Below, piece by piece: positions 9,273-17,665 of a stretch of DNA of 64,000 nucleotides (position 1 is the first letter of the stretch; the number at the start of each line of letters is the position of its first letter). Made by a program: the position numbers and the translations under genes. Location: positions 124,001 through 188,000 of the forward strand of contig CAZOGC010000002.1 of the NCBI GenBank assembly GCA_964579505.1, written 5' to 3'. This stretch comes from JAJYSO01 sp964579505 (lineage in GTDB: Bacteria > Bacteroidota > Bacteroidia > Flavobacteriales > Flavobacteriaceae). The notes beneath the pieces were generated by a model. It did no database searches, was not told the DNA's origin, and saw nothing but the letters and a program-made list of their open reading frames with translations.

Positions 9273-10333
9273 TGGCCAATAATTTAAAACGTACGTATAC
9301 TTTTTCCTTTTTTACGGCATTGTGGATTACACTTATTAGTGCTGTCGGCATTTTTGTGCTAGAATTTCTATTTCATACACTTAACGAACTATCCATTTTA
9401 CTTTTTGCGTTGTTTACCTTCATCTTTTCTTTCTCTATTATCCAATTTAGGGTAGGACATTTTATCTACAAACGCATTAAACAACTATACGAAAACGTAT
9501 CACTTTTATCCGACTCTGTTTTACAAGAAGAGCCCGTTACCACCAATATGGATGACTTAACTCGTGAGGTAGAAAAATTCGCCGAACGTAAAAAATTAGA
9601 AATCGAGGCCCTGAAAATCAGAGAAGATTATAGACGCGAGTTTATTGGCAATGTATCGCACGAGCTCAAAACTCCCTTATTTACCGTAGAAGGGTACATA
9701 CTTACACTATTAGATGGCGCTATGGACGACCCGGAACGTTGCAAAAAATACCTGACTCGCGCCCATAAAGGCGTAGAACGACTCACTTATATTGTAAACG
9801 ACCTAGACATGATTACTAAACTAGAGTCCGGCGCACTACACTTAGAAATTAAAACTTTTGATATTGTAAAAGTGATTACGGCTGTTTTTGAAATGTTAGA
9901 GATGAAAGCTAAAAAGAAAAATATATCACTCACTTTCGACCGACCATATCCCAACCCTATTTGGGTACACGCCGATAAAGAACGCATACAACAAGTCGTT
10001 ACCAATCTAGTTGTTAACTCTGTTAAATACGGAGTGGAAAAAGGCACCACCGAAGTTAGTATAGAATCACTCACTAACAACAAATGCAAAATTAGTGTAA
10101 CCGATAATGGCGAAGGATTTAAACAAGAAGATATTCCCCGACTCTTTGAACGTTTCTTCCGTATAGATAAAAGTGGCTCTAGAAAAGAGGGAGGCTCCGG
10201 ACTTGGGCTATCTATCGTAAAACACATTTTAGAAGCACACAAAGAAAAAATATATGTTGAAAGTGATTTTGGTGTAGGCAGTGAGTTTTCTTTTACATTA
10301 GAAAAAGGAAAGGCACAAATAACTGAAAATTAA
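9272..10333 (+). CDS. Sensor histidine kinase (PhoR-like, minimal sensor)
   Basis: The 353-residue kinase has two adjacent N-terminal membrane spans (about 11-33 and 37-58) with almost no periplasmic loop. A short linker of about 50 residues leads to HisKA with H130 in NVSHELKTP. The HATPase domain shows the N box NLVVNSVKYG, the G1 box DNGEGF, the F box and the G2 box GGSGLGLS. With no PAS or periplasmic domain, sensing is probably through the membrane or a partner protein. It forms an operon with the preceding response regulator. The signal is unknown. Confidence 0.93.
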   Translation: MANNLKRTYTFSFFTALWITLISAVGIFVLEFLFHTLNELSILLFALFTFIFSFSIIQFRVGHFIYKRIKQLYENVSLLSDSVLQEEPVTTNMDDLTREVEKFAERKKLEIEALKIREDYRREFIGNVSHELKTPLFTVEGYILTLLDGAMDDPERCKKYLTRAHKGVERLTYIVNDLDMITKLESGALHLEIKTFDIVKVITAVFEMLEMKAKKKNISLTFDRPYPNPIWVHADKERIQQVVTNLVVNSVKYGVEKGTTEVSIESLTNNKCKISVTDNGEGFKQEDIPRLFERFFRIDKSGSRKEGGSGLGLSIVKHILEAHKEKIYVESDFGVGSEFSFTLEKGKAQITEN

Positions 10334-10377
10334 TAATTTAAAATAATTGAGTATGCCCTCAAATTGATAAAATCAAT

Positions 10378-10385
10378 TATCTTTG
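10378..10385 (+). promoter_or_regulatory. Putative -7 promoter box (TATCTTTG)
   Basis: Exact TAnnTTTG match 32 nt before the M28 peptidase ATG. It suggests the peptidase has its own promoter and is not part of the kinase operon. Confidence 0.55.
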
Positions 10386-10416
10386 ATAACTAACTCAAAT
10401 CATAAAAACTACTACT

Positions 10417-11982
10417 ATGAAGAAGCATTCTCTTTTGCTCCTGCTATTCATCTTTTCTATATCGGTGATGGCGCAACAAAAAAAAGTCATCAATGCTATT
10501 GTTGACCAAGCCTACAATCACTCTCAACTCCAAACACTGGGGCACGAGCTCCTCGATGAAATCGGTCCGCGTCTTGTAGGAACTCCTCAAATGCATGAGG
10601 CGCAAGACTGGGCCATAAAAACTTACCAAAAATGGGGTATTCCTGCTGAAAAGCAACAATGGGGAGAATGGAAAGCCTGGGAACGTGGCATTACGCATAT
10701 TGATCTCGTTTCTCCCCGCGTACAAACCTTGGTTGGTACCCAGCTCGCTTGGAGTCCCAGCACCTCAAAACACGGTATCACGGCTGAAGTCATCACGCTT
10801 CCAACAGTTTCTTCTGCTGCCCAATTTCAAGCGTGGCTCCCACAGGTTAAAGGTAAATTTGTAATGATTGCCATGCCACACAAAACCGGTCGTCCCGATG
10901 CTAATTGGGAAAAATGGGCTACTCCAGAATCTTTTGCTAAGATGAAAGCTGACCGCAAAGCCCAAACTAAAGCCTGGAATGCCAACCTCATTAACACCGG
11001 ATTGGTTACAAAACCCGGACTTCGCGGAATGACTAAACTTATCGCTGCGCTTGAAGAAGCAGGAGCTGCCGGCATCATCAACAATTATTGGTCAAAAGGA
11101 TTTGGCGCTGATAAAATTTTCTGGGCCGAAACTGAAAATATTCCTACTGTAGACCTGCGTTTAGAAGATTACACTATGGTTTATCGTATGGCTAAACACG
11201 GTGACCATCCTAAACTACATATTGTAGCGCGCTCAAAAGATTTGGGAACCACTCCCACCTTTAATGTTATTGCTCAAATAAAAGGGGAAGAGCTTCCTAA
11301 TGAATACGTTGTACTTTCTGCCCATTTTGATTCTTGGGATGGCGCTACCGGCGCTACTGACAACGGTACAGGCTCCTTGTTGATGATGGAGGTGATGCGC
11401 ATTCTCAAAAAAGTATATCCACATCCAAAGCGCACCATTCTTGTAGGACATTGGGGCAGTGAAGAAGAAGGCCTCAACGGATCGCGCGCCTTTGTGCTAG
11501 ACAATCCTGACATAGTCAAAAACATTCAGGTTGTCTTCAATCAAGATAACGGTACCGGTCGTATCAAAAGCATTAGCAGCTCAGGATTTGTCAATGCTTA
11601 TGACTACCTCAGCCAATGGTTAGCTGCGGTTCCTAATACCGTAAACAAAGTAGAAACCAGCTTTCCCGGTTGGCCTTCAAGTGGTGGCACCGATGTTTCA
11701 TCCTTTATTGCTGCCGGCGTTCCTGCCTTTAACCTCAATGCACTGAGCTGGAGTTATTGGAATTATACGTGGCACACTAATCTAGATACTTACGACAAAA
11801 TTGTATGGGATGACCTTAAAAACAACGTTGTTTTAACAGCTGTCTTAGCCTATATGGCCTCAGAAGCTCCTGAACGCGTATCAAATGAAAAGCGCCTTAT
11901 GCCTATTGACAAAGAAACGGGCAAACGTATGAAGTGGCCTACTCCTCGACAACCTGAACGTAAAGGCCGTATTTCAAAATAA
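10417..11982 (+). CDS. Secreted M28-family zinc aminopeptidase
   Basis: The 521-residue protein has a clear signal peptide (ending near VMAQQ) and no lipobox. The catalytic M28 domain has co-catalytic zinc ligands H303 in SAHFDSWDG, D315 in GATDNGTG, the general base and ligand in SEEEGLNG (350-351), a further Asp in NQDNGTG and H453 in WHTNLDTYD. Residues about 130-280 form an insert that resembles a PA (protease-associated) domain. The enzyme should remove N-terminal residues from peptides outside the cytoplasm. It has its own promoter box and is followed by a strong hairpin, so it is probably monocistronic. Confidence 0.92.
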   Translation: MKKHSLLLLLFIFSISVMAQQKKVINAIVDQAYNHSQLQTLGHELLDEIGPRLVGTPQMHEAQDWAIKTYQKWGIPAEKQQWGEWKAWERGITHIDLVSPRVQTLVGTQLAWSPSTSKHGITAEVITLPTVSSAAQFQAWLPQVKGKFVMIAMPHKTGRPDANWEKWATPESFAKMKADRKAQTKAWNANLINTGLVTKPGLRGMTKLIAALEEAGAAGIINNYWSKGFGADKIFWAETENIPTVDLRLEDYTMVYRMAKHGDHPKLHIVARSKDLGTTPTFNVIAQIKGEELPNEYVVLSAHFDSWDGATGATDNGTGSLLMMEVMRILKKVYPHPKRTILVGHWGSEEEGLNGSRAFVLDNPDIVKNIQVVFNQDNGTGRIKSISSSGFVNAYDYLSQWLAAVPNTVNKVETSFPGWPSSGGTDVSSFIAAGVPAFNLNALSWSYWNYTWHTNLDTYDKIVWDDLKNNVVLTAVLAYMASEAPERVSNEKRLMPIDKETGKRMKWPTPRQPERKGRISK

Positions 11983-12005
11983 ACCGTAAAAACAGGTACT
12001 CTTTA

Positions 12006-12040
12006 AACATCCATAGTCAATAACAATTGCTATGGATGTT
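12006..12040. terminator. Rho-independent-type terminator hairpin
   Basis: Perfect 11-bp stem (12006-12016 with 12030-12040, arm AACATCCATAG) and a 13-nt loop, followed by TTACTTTT. It lies 24 nt after the M28 peptidase stop. Confidence 0.8.
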
Positions 12041-12132
12041 TTACTTTTAAATAAGTAGCTTCCTAAACGATTAAAAAAGGCGTCATTTTCATTCTTATTC
12101 GTTTTTCTTATTTTTACCCCAAAATAGAAACC

Positions 12133-12807
12133 TTGGGTAGTAAGAATAAACTAAAACGTTTTCGAGAAAACGAAACCTTTAGCAATGTAGTTCAGCCGTC
12201 ACGAGAAACTGTTCTCAATGATGAGTTTTATCTAAAAGGAAAGTGGGTACGCGATTTTTTTAAAAATGACAACCCACTCGTTTTAGAATTAGGTTGTGGA
12301 AAAGGAGAATACTGCTTAGGCTTATCTAAACTATTTCCCGAAAAGAATTTCTTAGGGGTAGACATTAAAGGAGCTCGGTTTTGGCGAGGAGCAAAAACAG
12401 CCTTAGAAGAAAATAACCATCGAGTAGGTTTTTTGCGCACCCAAATAGAGCTTATCGATTTAGTTTTTGACGAAAATGAGGTAGATGAAATTTGGATTAC
12501 CTTTCCGGATCCACAGATAAAATACAAAAGAACTAAACACCGATTAACCAACTCCTCGTTTCTTAAAAAGTATAAAAAAATTCTCAAACCGGAAGGGACT
12601 GTCAACTTAAAAACGGATAGCGAATTTATGCACGGATACACCTTAGGATTACTACACGGTGAAGGGCATGAAGTGTTATATGCCAACCATAATATATACA
12701 ATAACGAAGGGGCACCTACTGCCGTTACCGGCATTCAAACTTTTTATGAGGAACAATTTTTAGCAGAAGGAAAACCCATCACCTATATTAAGTTTAGAAT
12801 AAACTAG
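12133..12807 (+). CDS. trmB: tRNA (guanine-N7-)-methyltransferase
   Basis: The 224-residue Rossmann-fold methyltransferase has the SAM-binding motif LELGCGKGEY (about 55-64), GVDIKGARFWRGA, the family motif FPDPQIKYKRTKHR and the C-terminal TxFYEEQFLAEG-type segment. It makes m7G46 in tRNA. The start is a TTG giving MGSKNKLKRF, the usual N-terminus of flavobacterial TrmB. The LysE-family gene starts 6 nt downstream and the alkyltransferase-like gene overlaps that one, so the three form a likely operon. Confidence 0.95.
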   Translation: MGSKNKLKRFRENETFSNVVQPSRETVLNDEFYLKGKWVRDFFKNDNPLVLELGCGKGEYCLGLSKLFPEKNFLGVDIKGARFWRGAKTALEENNHRVGFLRTQIELIDLVFDENEVDEIWITFPDPQIKYKRTKHRLTNSSFLKKYKKILKPEGTVNLKTDSEFMHGYTLGLLHGEGHEVLYANHNIYNNEGAPTAVTGIQTFYEEQFLAEGKPITYIKFRIN

Positions 12808-12813
12808 CCGCTT

Positions 12814-13443
12814 TTGAAAACTGCCGAATTCATACTATATACTTATTTTGCTGCTTTTGCCGGAGTGGTTCCCCCCGGATTGGTAAATATGGCAGTGGCC
12901 AAAGTAGCGCTTAAGAAAAATAAGCGAAATGGTATTTATGCAGCTTTGGGAGTTTGTGTGGTTAATTTTATACACGCTTTAATAGCTATTCTTGCCGCTC
13001 GTTATCTTATTCGTCATGTGTCTATTCAAGATGATATGCTGCGCATAGGAGTTGGTGTTTTTGCCGGATTGGCTATTTATTTTCTTATTGTAGCTATACG
13101 TAATAAACCCCACACAACTAACAGCAAACGACATAACTCCGGAAGGAGTTTTGTAAAAGGTTTTTTTATTGCCAACTTAAACATTTTACCCATTCCCTAT
13201 TTTGTTTTTATCAGCACTCAACTAAAAACAACTTCAGGTGATTCGTATGACTGGTGGCATATTCTACTCTTTTCAATATCAGCTGCCGTGGGTACTTTTA
13301 CCATTCTGTATTTATATATTGTTACTTTTTTACGACTCGAAAAACACACCAATCTTCTTTTAAAATACGCCAACTATTTTATGGCCGGGCTTATGTTTAT
13401 TCTGTCTATCATTACCTTATTTAGGGTTTATTATGGCGGATAA
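12814..13443 (+). CDS. LysE/RhtB-family exporter
   Basis: The 209-residue membrane protein has about six hydrophobic segments and the N-terminal family signature GVVPPGLVNMAVAKVAL, a short conserved loop between helices 1 and 2. LysE/RhtB proteins export amino acids or related small molecules; the substrate is not evident here. Translation starts at a TTG (TTGAAAACTGCC), 6 nt after trmB. The C-terminus overlaps the next gene by 11 nt. Confidence 0.85.
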   Translation: MKTAEFILYTYFAAFAGVVPPGLVNMAVAKVALKKNKRNGIYAALGVCVVNFIHALIAILAARYLIRHVSIQDDMLRIGVGVFAGLAIYFLIVAIRNKPHTTNSKRHNSGRSFVKGFFIANLNILPIPYFVFISTQLKTTSGDSYDWWHILLFSISAAVGTFTILYLYIVTFLRLEKHTNLLLKYANYFMAGLMFILSIITLFRVYYGG

Positions 13444-13753
13444 ACAAAATTTTTATGAACGTGTTTACGAAGTAGCACGCCAAATTCCGTATGGGCGTGT
13501 TACCAGCTATGGCGCTATTGCCCGAACTATTGGTGCTGCTAAAAGTGCACGCATGGTAGGCTATGCGTTGGGGTGTTCTCCCGAAGGTGTGCCGGCACAT
13601 CGCGTTTTAAATCGCAATGGGGTGCTTACCGGAAAACATCACTTTCCCGGCACACACCTAATGCAACAACTTCTAGAAAATGAAGGCTTGGTGGTCATTA
13701 ATGACCAAGTGCAAGATTTTGAAAAATATTTTTGGGATCCACAAAAGCCTTAG
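13433..13753 (+). CDS. Alkyltransferase-like (ATL/MGMT-fold) DNA-binding protein lacking the acceptor cysteine
   Basis: The 106-residue protein is just the DNA-binding domain of O6-alkylguanine-DNA alkyltransferase, with IPYGRVTSYGAIA, the arginine-finger segment AKSARMVGYAL and HRVLNRNG. The acceptor motif PCHRV reads PAHRV (Ala55), so direct methyl transfer is impossible. Typical ATL proteins have Trp at this site and flag alkylated bases for nucleotide excision repair. An alanine version probably acts the same way, but this is inference. It overlaps the LysE gene by 11 nt and its 3' end overlaps the convergent JmjC gene by 4 nt. Confidence 0.9.
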   Translation: MADKQNFYERVYEVARQIPYGRVTSYGAIARTIGAAKSARMVGYALGCSPEGVPAHRVLNRNGVLTGKHHFPGTHLMQQLLENEGLVVINDQVQDFEKYFWDPQKP

Positions 13754-14634
13754 TAAGGCAATCCACTTTTTTTATGGGTGTTCTCAATAGCTTTTTGGTC
13801 TTTATAATCTAACCATTTTTGCCCTTTCAATCTCCGCATTACATTGTCATAATTGCGCATTACCGCAATGTTATACACCGCTTTCCCTATATTTTTAGGT
13901 TTTTTTGCCAAAGCGCGCAAACTAAGGGAAAATCCCGGGGTTAGGTATTGCATATAATGCCAATAACCTTCCGGCATATACAAAGTTTCTCCATGGTTTA
14001 ATTCACATTCTAATCCTCTAGCTTGTCTAAGTGCCGGCCATTTATCAAAATCAGGGTTAGAAAAGTCTATATCTTCTCGCGCAATCAGTGCATGAGGCAC
14101 TTTGTAGAGATGTTTTGTTTCTGATGGTGGAAAAAGTAAACACCGTTTTTTACCTTGAAAATGGAAATGGAGAATATTAGCCAAGTCAATATCAAAATGA
14201 ATAAAAACATTTGAGTTTGTGCCGCCAAAGAAAATATAAGGCAGTTTTTTTAATAGCTTTAATCCAATATCAGGATATTTAAAATCTTCTTGTAAACTGG
14301 GAACCTCTTTTAATAAACTATATAAAAAAACACGATAATCTGTTGGCTCACGTTTCAACAATTCTAAATAATCATGCATTTTCATTACGGCATGCGGCTC
14401 ATTAAATTTCTCATCGGCTTTTACCGGACGATTGTCATAAAGCGGAATCATTTTATCTCCGGCTATCTTATCTATATAGTCAAAATTCCATTTTTCGTAA
14501 GCCGGCCAATCTTTGGTGAGCTCTTCTATAACCACCGGTTTTTGAGGTTTGACATAATTTTTAACAAAATCTTCTTTAGAAATGTTCTTAACGCGAGGAA
14601 TTTGCTCTACCTGTATATTTTCTGAAATACTCAT
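13750..14634 (-). CDS. Cupin-8/JmjC-domain protein (putative Fe(II)/2-oxoglutarate oxygenase)
   Basis: The 294-residue protein belongs to the cupin_8 group of JmjC-like oxygenases. The first metal ligands are H146 and D148 in FIHFDIDLA and the distal histidine is probably H226 in PEGYWHYMQ. HFHFQGKKRCLLFPP is the characteristic strand after the HxD. The N-terminal segment KPVVIEELTKDWPA is also typical. In bacteria these enzymes hydroxylate proteins or small molecules; the substrate is unknown. It is convergent with the ATL gene and monocistronic as far as seen. Confidence 0.87.
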   Translation of the reverse strand: MSISENIQVEQIPRVKNISKEDFVKNYVKPQKPVVIEELTKDWPAYEKWNFDYIDKIAGDKMIPLYDNRPVKADEKFNEPHAVMKMHDYLELLKREPTDYRVFLYSLLKEVPSLQEDFKYPDIGLKLLKKLPYIFFGGTNSNVFIHFDIDLANILHFHFQGKKRCLLFPPSETKHLYKVPHALIAREDIDFSNPDFDKWPALRQARGLECELNHGETLYMPEGYWHYMQYLTPGFSLSLRALAKKPKNIGKAVYNIAVMRNYDNVMRRLKGQKWLDYKDQKAIENTHKKSGLPY

Positions 14635-14872
14635 AAACGACTCATTTAGCTAACAAAACAACGTGTATATTACCTATTAATAACCACATGAAAAACAAAC
14701 AAAGTTACTGAAAAACCCCATAAATATATAGCATTCATAAGTTGAATAAATCTAATTTTCATCCTTGAGCTACTAATCTATTTTGATCTTATGCCGTTTC
14801 ACAATCAGTTCATTTATAGCTTTTTTTATTATTTTTTAAGATTATTTTTTAATAATAATTATTTCAAAGCTA

Positions 14873-14880
14873 TACATTTG
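14873..14880 (+). promoter_or_regulatory. Putative -7 promoter box (TACATTTG)
   Basis: Exact TAnnTTTG match 22 nt before the preferred ATG of the T9SS cargo gene. The 260-bp AT-rich spacer before it contains no other clear signal. Confidence 0.5.
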
Positions 14881-14902
14881 TATAGTATCTGCCTGTATGC
14901 GT

Positions 14903-15862
14903 ATGAAAAAAATTACCTTTTTCCTCTTATCGCTTCTAGCTACTACTGTTACCTTTGCCGGTGTTAACAAGCCCTCTATTCAAAGGTACAATGCCCCTCT
15001 ATTCAGTAATACGCATAATATTACGGTAGTTTACTCTATTGCCAATTTGCGCCATGGAACTGTTGGTCATTATTACAAACTTGCCAGTGAGGCCGTAATT
15101 ACCATGCAACTCACCCATACTCAACAACTATATGTTCAAGACCACTCAGGCGCTATTCTCATCAACGACGCACACAATTTTATTTCTTCTACATACCAAC
15201 GTTATGATGGGGTTACCGGGCTAACCGGAAAATTAATTCGGAGCAATGGTGTTCTTGAGTTACAGCTAACAGAAGATCCGGGACGAGCTACTTCTTCCGG
15301 CAATGTTATTCAACCTAAAACAATTACTATCAGCCAATATATGCACAATCCAAAAGCATATGCTGCAGAGTTAGTTGCATTTTCGCGGGTTCATTTTCCT
15401 GCAGGAAATGGTACAAATACCTTTAAACCGGGGCAAAACTACACAATAACCGACGGAAAAGCCAGTGCTACTTTACAAGTCGATTTTTTCGCATCTAATT
15501 ATACCAACACAATTATTCCACAAGGAAATAATGTGCGAATTGTAGGGATTGCTTCCTCGCATCAAGGAACGGGAGAAATTTATTTACAAGATTTAGGCAG
15601 TATTCAACGGACGCCTCAACAAAACAATCGTTTTCGCTCTGAAAATATTCGGCTATACCCTAACCCTGCCCACAACTATTTTAGTATTCAAATGAAAGGA
15701 AATGCCCATGTAGACGTCTTTTCTGTCTTAGGAAAACGCGTTATTAGCAGGCGTGTCAATCAAAACAACAATATCTCTATAGGCAACCTAAACTCAGGTA
15801 TCTACCTAGTACGTATTACCCAAAACGGACAGACTATTACCAAAAAATTGGTCGTAAAATAG
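14903..15862 (+). CDS. Secreted protein with OB-fold-like region and type IX secretion sorting domain
   Basis: The precursor starts with a signal peptide (MKKITFFLLSLL, cleavage near FAG). Residues about 60-240 contain two repeats of strand-rich sequence of the OB-fold type seen in bacterial nucleic-acid-binding or exonuclease-linked domains (for example GAILINDA and VRIVGIASSH followed by LQDLGSI). The C-terminal 70 or so residues are a type A Por sorting domain, with LYPNPAHNYFSI, VFSVLGKRV, LNSGIYLVRI and a terminal TKKLVVK. It should be exported by the T9SS and anchored or released at the surface. The start could also be 6 nt upstream. The function of the body is unknown. Confidence 0.8.
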   Translation: MKKITFFLLSLLATTVTFAGVNKPSIQRYNAPLFSNTHNITVVYSIANLRHGTVGHYYKLASEAVITMQLTHTQQLYVQDHSGAILINDAHNFISSTYQRYDGVTGLTGKLIRSNGVLELQLTEDPGRATSSGNVIQPKTITISQYMHNPKAYAAELVAFSRVHFPAGNGTNTFKPGQNYTITDGKASATLQVDFFASNYTNTIIPQGNNVRIVGIASSHQGTGEIYLQDLGSIQRTPQQNNRFRSENIRLYPNPAHNYFSIQMKGNAHVDVFSVLGKRVISRRVNQNNNISIGNLNSGIYLVRITQNGQTITKKLVVK

Positions 15863-15919
15863 ATCAACTTTTCCTTACTATTTGCCGCCACTCCTAAAAA
15901 GTAATTCTTTCTATTTTCA

Positions 15920-15927
15920 TACCTTTG
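15920..15927 (+). promoter_or_regulatory. Putative -7 promoter box (TACCTTTG)
   Basis: Exact TAnnTTTG match ending only 4 nt before the GTG of the LuxE-like gene. If real, the mRNA would be nearly leaderless or the true start lies further inside. Confidence 0.45.
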
Positions 15928-15931
15928 AAAG

Positions 15932-16924
15932 GTGAAAGAAGAAGAACTAGAAAAGCGTTTGTTTTCTATTAATAGCGCCTCCGACTTTAATAATTTAGCC
16001 TTAGCCATTTTTCGGTATCAACACAAACACGTGGCGGTATATCGACAATTTTGCATGGCGCTTAACCGAAACTATAAAGACATTCAAACGGTAGAAGAAA
16101 TCCCCTTCTTACCCATACAATTCTTCAAATCACATAAAATAATAGCTGAACATGCGCAACCAAAAACTATTTTTACGAGTAGTGGAACCACCGGTAACCA
16201 AACAAGCAAACATTTTGTGGCTTCACCTAAACTCTATGAGAAGACTTTCTTAAAAGCCTTTGAGGAATTCTATGGAGAATTATCAGAATATGTTGTGTTG
16301 GCCTTGCTTCCATCTTATCTAGAGCGAACAGGATCCTCTCTCATTTATATGGTAAAAACATTTATTGAGAGAAGTAATCACTCACAAAGTGGCTTTTACT
16401 TGAATAATCATGTCGATTTGGCTCAAAAACTCACAGATTTAGATACTAGTGGTCATAAAATATTACTCATTGGCGTTTCTTTTGCCCTACTCGATCTGGT
16501 TGAGCAGTATTCTTTTTCGTTAGACCACACCGTCATAATGGAAACCGGCGGAATGAAAGGCCGCCGAAAAGAACTTACCCGAGCAGAACTTCACCAAAAA
16601 CTCTGCAAAGGATTTGGCGTAGAAAAGATTCACAGCGAATACGGCATGACCGAACTTTTATCACAAGCCTACTCTGTTGGAAATGGTATTTTTAGATGCC
16701 CCACAACCATGCAAATCGAAATTCGTGAACCGGAAGACCCATTTCAGATACTTCCCACAAACAAAACCGGCGGGATAAACATTATTGATTTAGCCAATTT
16801 ATATTCTTGCAGCTTCATTGCCACGCAAGATCTCGGAAAAATAAACCCCAGCGGCCATTTTGAGGTGCTAGGTAGGTTTGATAATAGCGATATCAGAGGA
16901 TGTAACCTAATGCTTATGAACTAA
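15932..16924 (+). CDS. LuxE-family acyl-protein synthetase-like protein
   Basis: The 330-residue protein carries the AMP-binding signature TSSGTTGNQTSKH (about 86-98) and the downstream HSEYGMTELLSQAY and LGKINPSGHFEVLGRFDNSDIRGCNLM segments, all typical of the LuxE / phenylacetate-CoA-ligase-like superfamily. Such enzymes activate an acyl group as an adenylate and pass it to a protein cysteine or to CoA. No luxCD genes adjoin it, so this is not luminescence. The first in-frame start is a GTG at 15932; a TTG at 15959 is an alternative because the promoter box sits so close. Confidence 0.8.
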   Translation: MKEEELEKRLFSINSASDFNNLALAIFRYQHKHVAVYRQFCMALNRNYKDIQTVEEIPFLPIQFFKSHKIIAEHAQPKTIFTSSGTTGNQTSKHFVASPKLYEKTFLKAFEEFYGELSEYVVLALLPSYLERTGSSLIYMVKTFIERSNHSQSGFYLNNHVDLAQKLTDLDTSGHKILLIGVSFALLDLVEQYSFSLDHTVIMETGGMKGRRKELTRAELHQKLCKGFGVEKIHSEYGMTELLSQAYSVGNGIFRCPTTMQIEIREPEDPFQILPTNKTGGINIIDLANLYSCSFIATQDLGKINPSGHFEVLGRFDNSDIRGCNLMLMN

Positions 16925-17028
16925 AAAATAAATTTTTATTAAATATAGGCAATATGTCGTTATTTTTTCCGTTATTTACATCGCTAAGATGAAGTTTTTT
17001 CATGATAGATTGGTTAGTTAGCTTGGAT

Positions 17029-17050
17029 AGTCCGGATAAAAATCCGGACT
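17029..17050. terminator. Hairpin, possible terminator
   Basis: Perfect 9-bp stem AGTCCGGAT/ATCCGGACT with an AAAA loop, followed by TTCTGATTTAT. The U-tract is weak. It lies about 100 nt after the LuxE-like gene and 54 nt before the thioredoxin gene. Confidence 0.5.
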
Positions 17051-17104
17051 TTCTGATTTATATACCCCCTCTTTCTCTTGTTCTCAAACAATAAATCGTT
17101 ATCT

Positions 17105-17665
17105 ATGAAAAAGTTAATCCTACTCTTTTCCCTTTTATTTTATACAATCGTCCAGACACAAGCACAAGAAATCAATTGGATGAGTATGGACGAGGCTTTG
17201 GCGCTTCAACAAAAAGAACCTAAAAAAATCATTATGGATGCCTATACCGTGTGGTGTGGCCCATGCAAGATGATGGAAAAAAATACTTTTCACAACAAAG
17301 ATGTCATTGCCTACATAAACAAGCATTTTTATGCGGTAAAATTTAATGCTGAAGGGCGTGAAACTATTCACTATAAAGGCAAAACCTTTACCAACCCAAA
17401 ATACAACCCCCAACGTAGAAATACGCGAAATTATCAACACGATTTTGCTAAATACCTAAGAGTACGAGCCTACCCCACAATTCTATTTTTTGATAAAAAA
17501 GCCGACCTCATTACTCCGGTTGTAGGCTATTTAAAGCCTCAACAACTAGAGCTCTATCTTAAATTCATTGCCAAAAACAAGTACAAAAAAATTAAATCTG
17601 CTGAAGATTGGCAGAAATATCAGCAAAATTTTAAGCCTACTTTTCAGGTAGAAAAGAATCAATAA
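17105..17665 (+). CDS. Periplasmic thioredoxin-like protein
   Basis: The 186-residue protein has a signal peptide (MKKLILLFSLLFYT, cleavage near TQAQ) and a thioredoxin fold with the redox motif WCGPCKMME (C51, C54) and the cis-proline segment RAYPTILFFD. It probably reduces or exchanges disulfides in the periplasm. I prefer the start at 17105 over an in-frame ATG 27 nt upstream because of the signal peptide. The last 7 nt overlap the convergent comEC gene. Confidence 0.88.
   Translation: MKKLILLFSLLFYTIVQTQAQEINWMSMDEALALQQKEPKKIIMDAYTVWCGPCKMMEKNTFHNKDVIAYINKHFYAVKFNAEGRETIHYKGKTFTNPKYNPQRRNTRNYQHDFAKYLRVRAYPTILFFDKKADLITPVVGYLKPQQLELYLKFIAKNKYKKIKSAEDWQKYQQNFKPTFQVEKNQ

Noticed and set aside
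9787..10242. 151-codon open frame on the minus strand
   Set aside because: It lies fully inside the histidine kinase gene, its protein has no recognisable motif, and the kinase frame has clear conserved boxes.
12228..12734. 168-codon open frame on the minus strand
   Set aside because: It is the antisense shadow of trmB, which has all family motifs.
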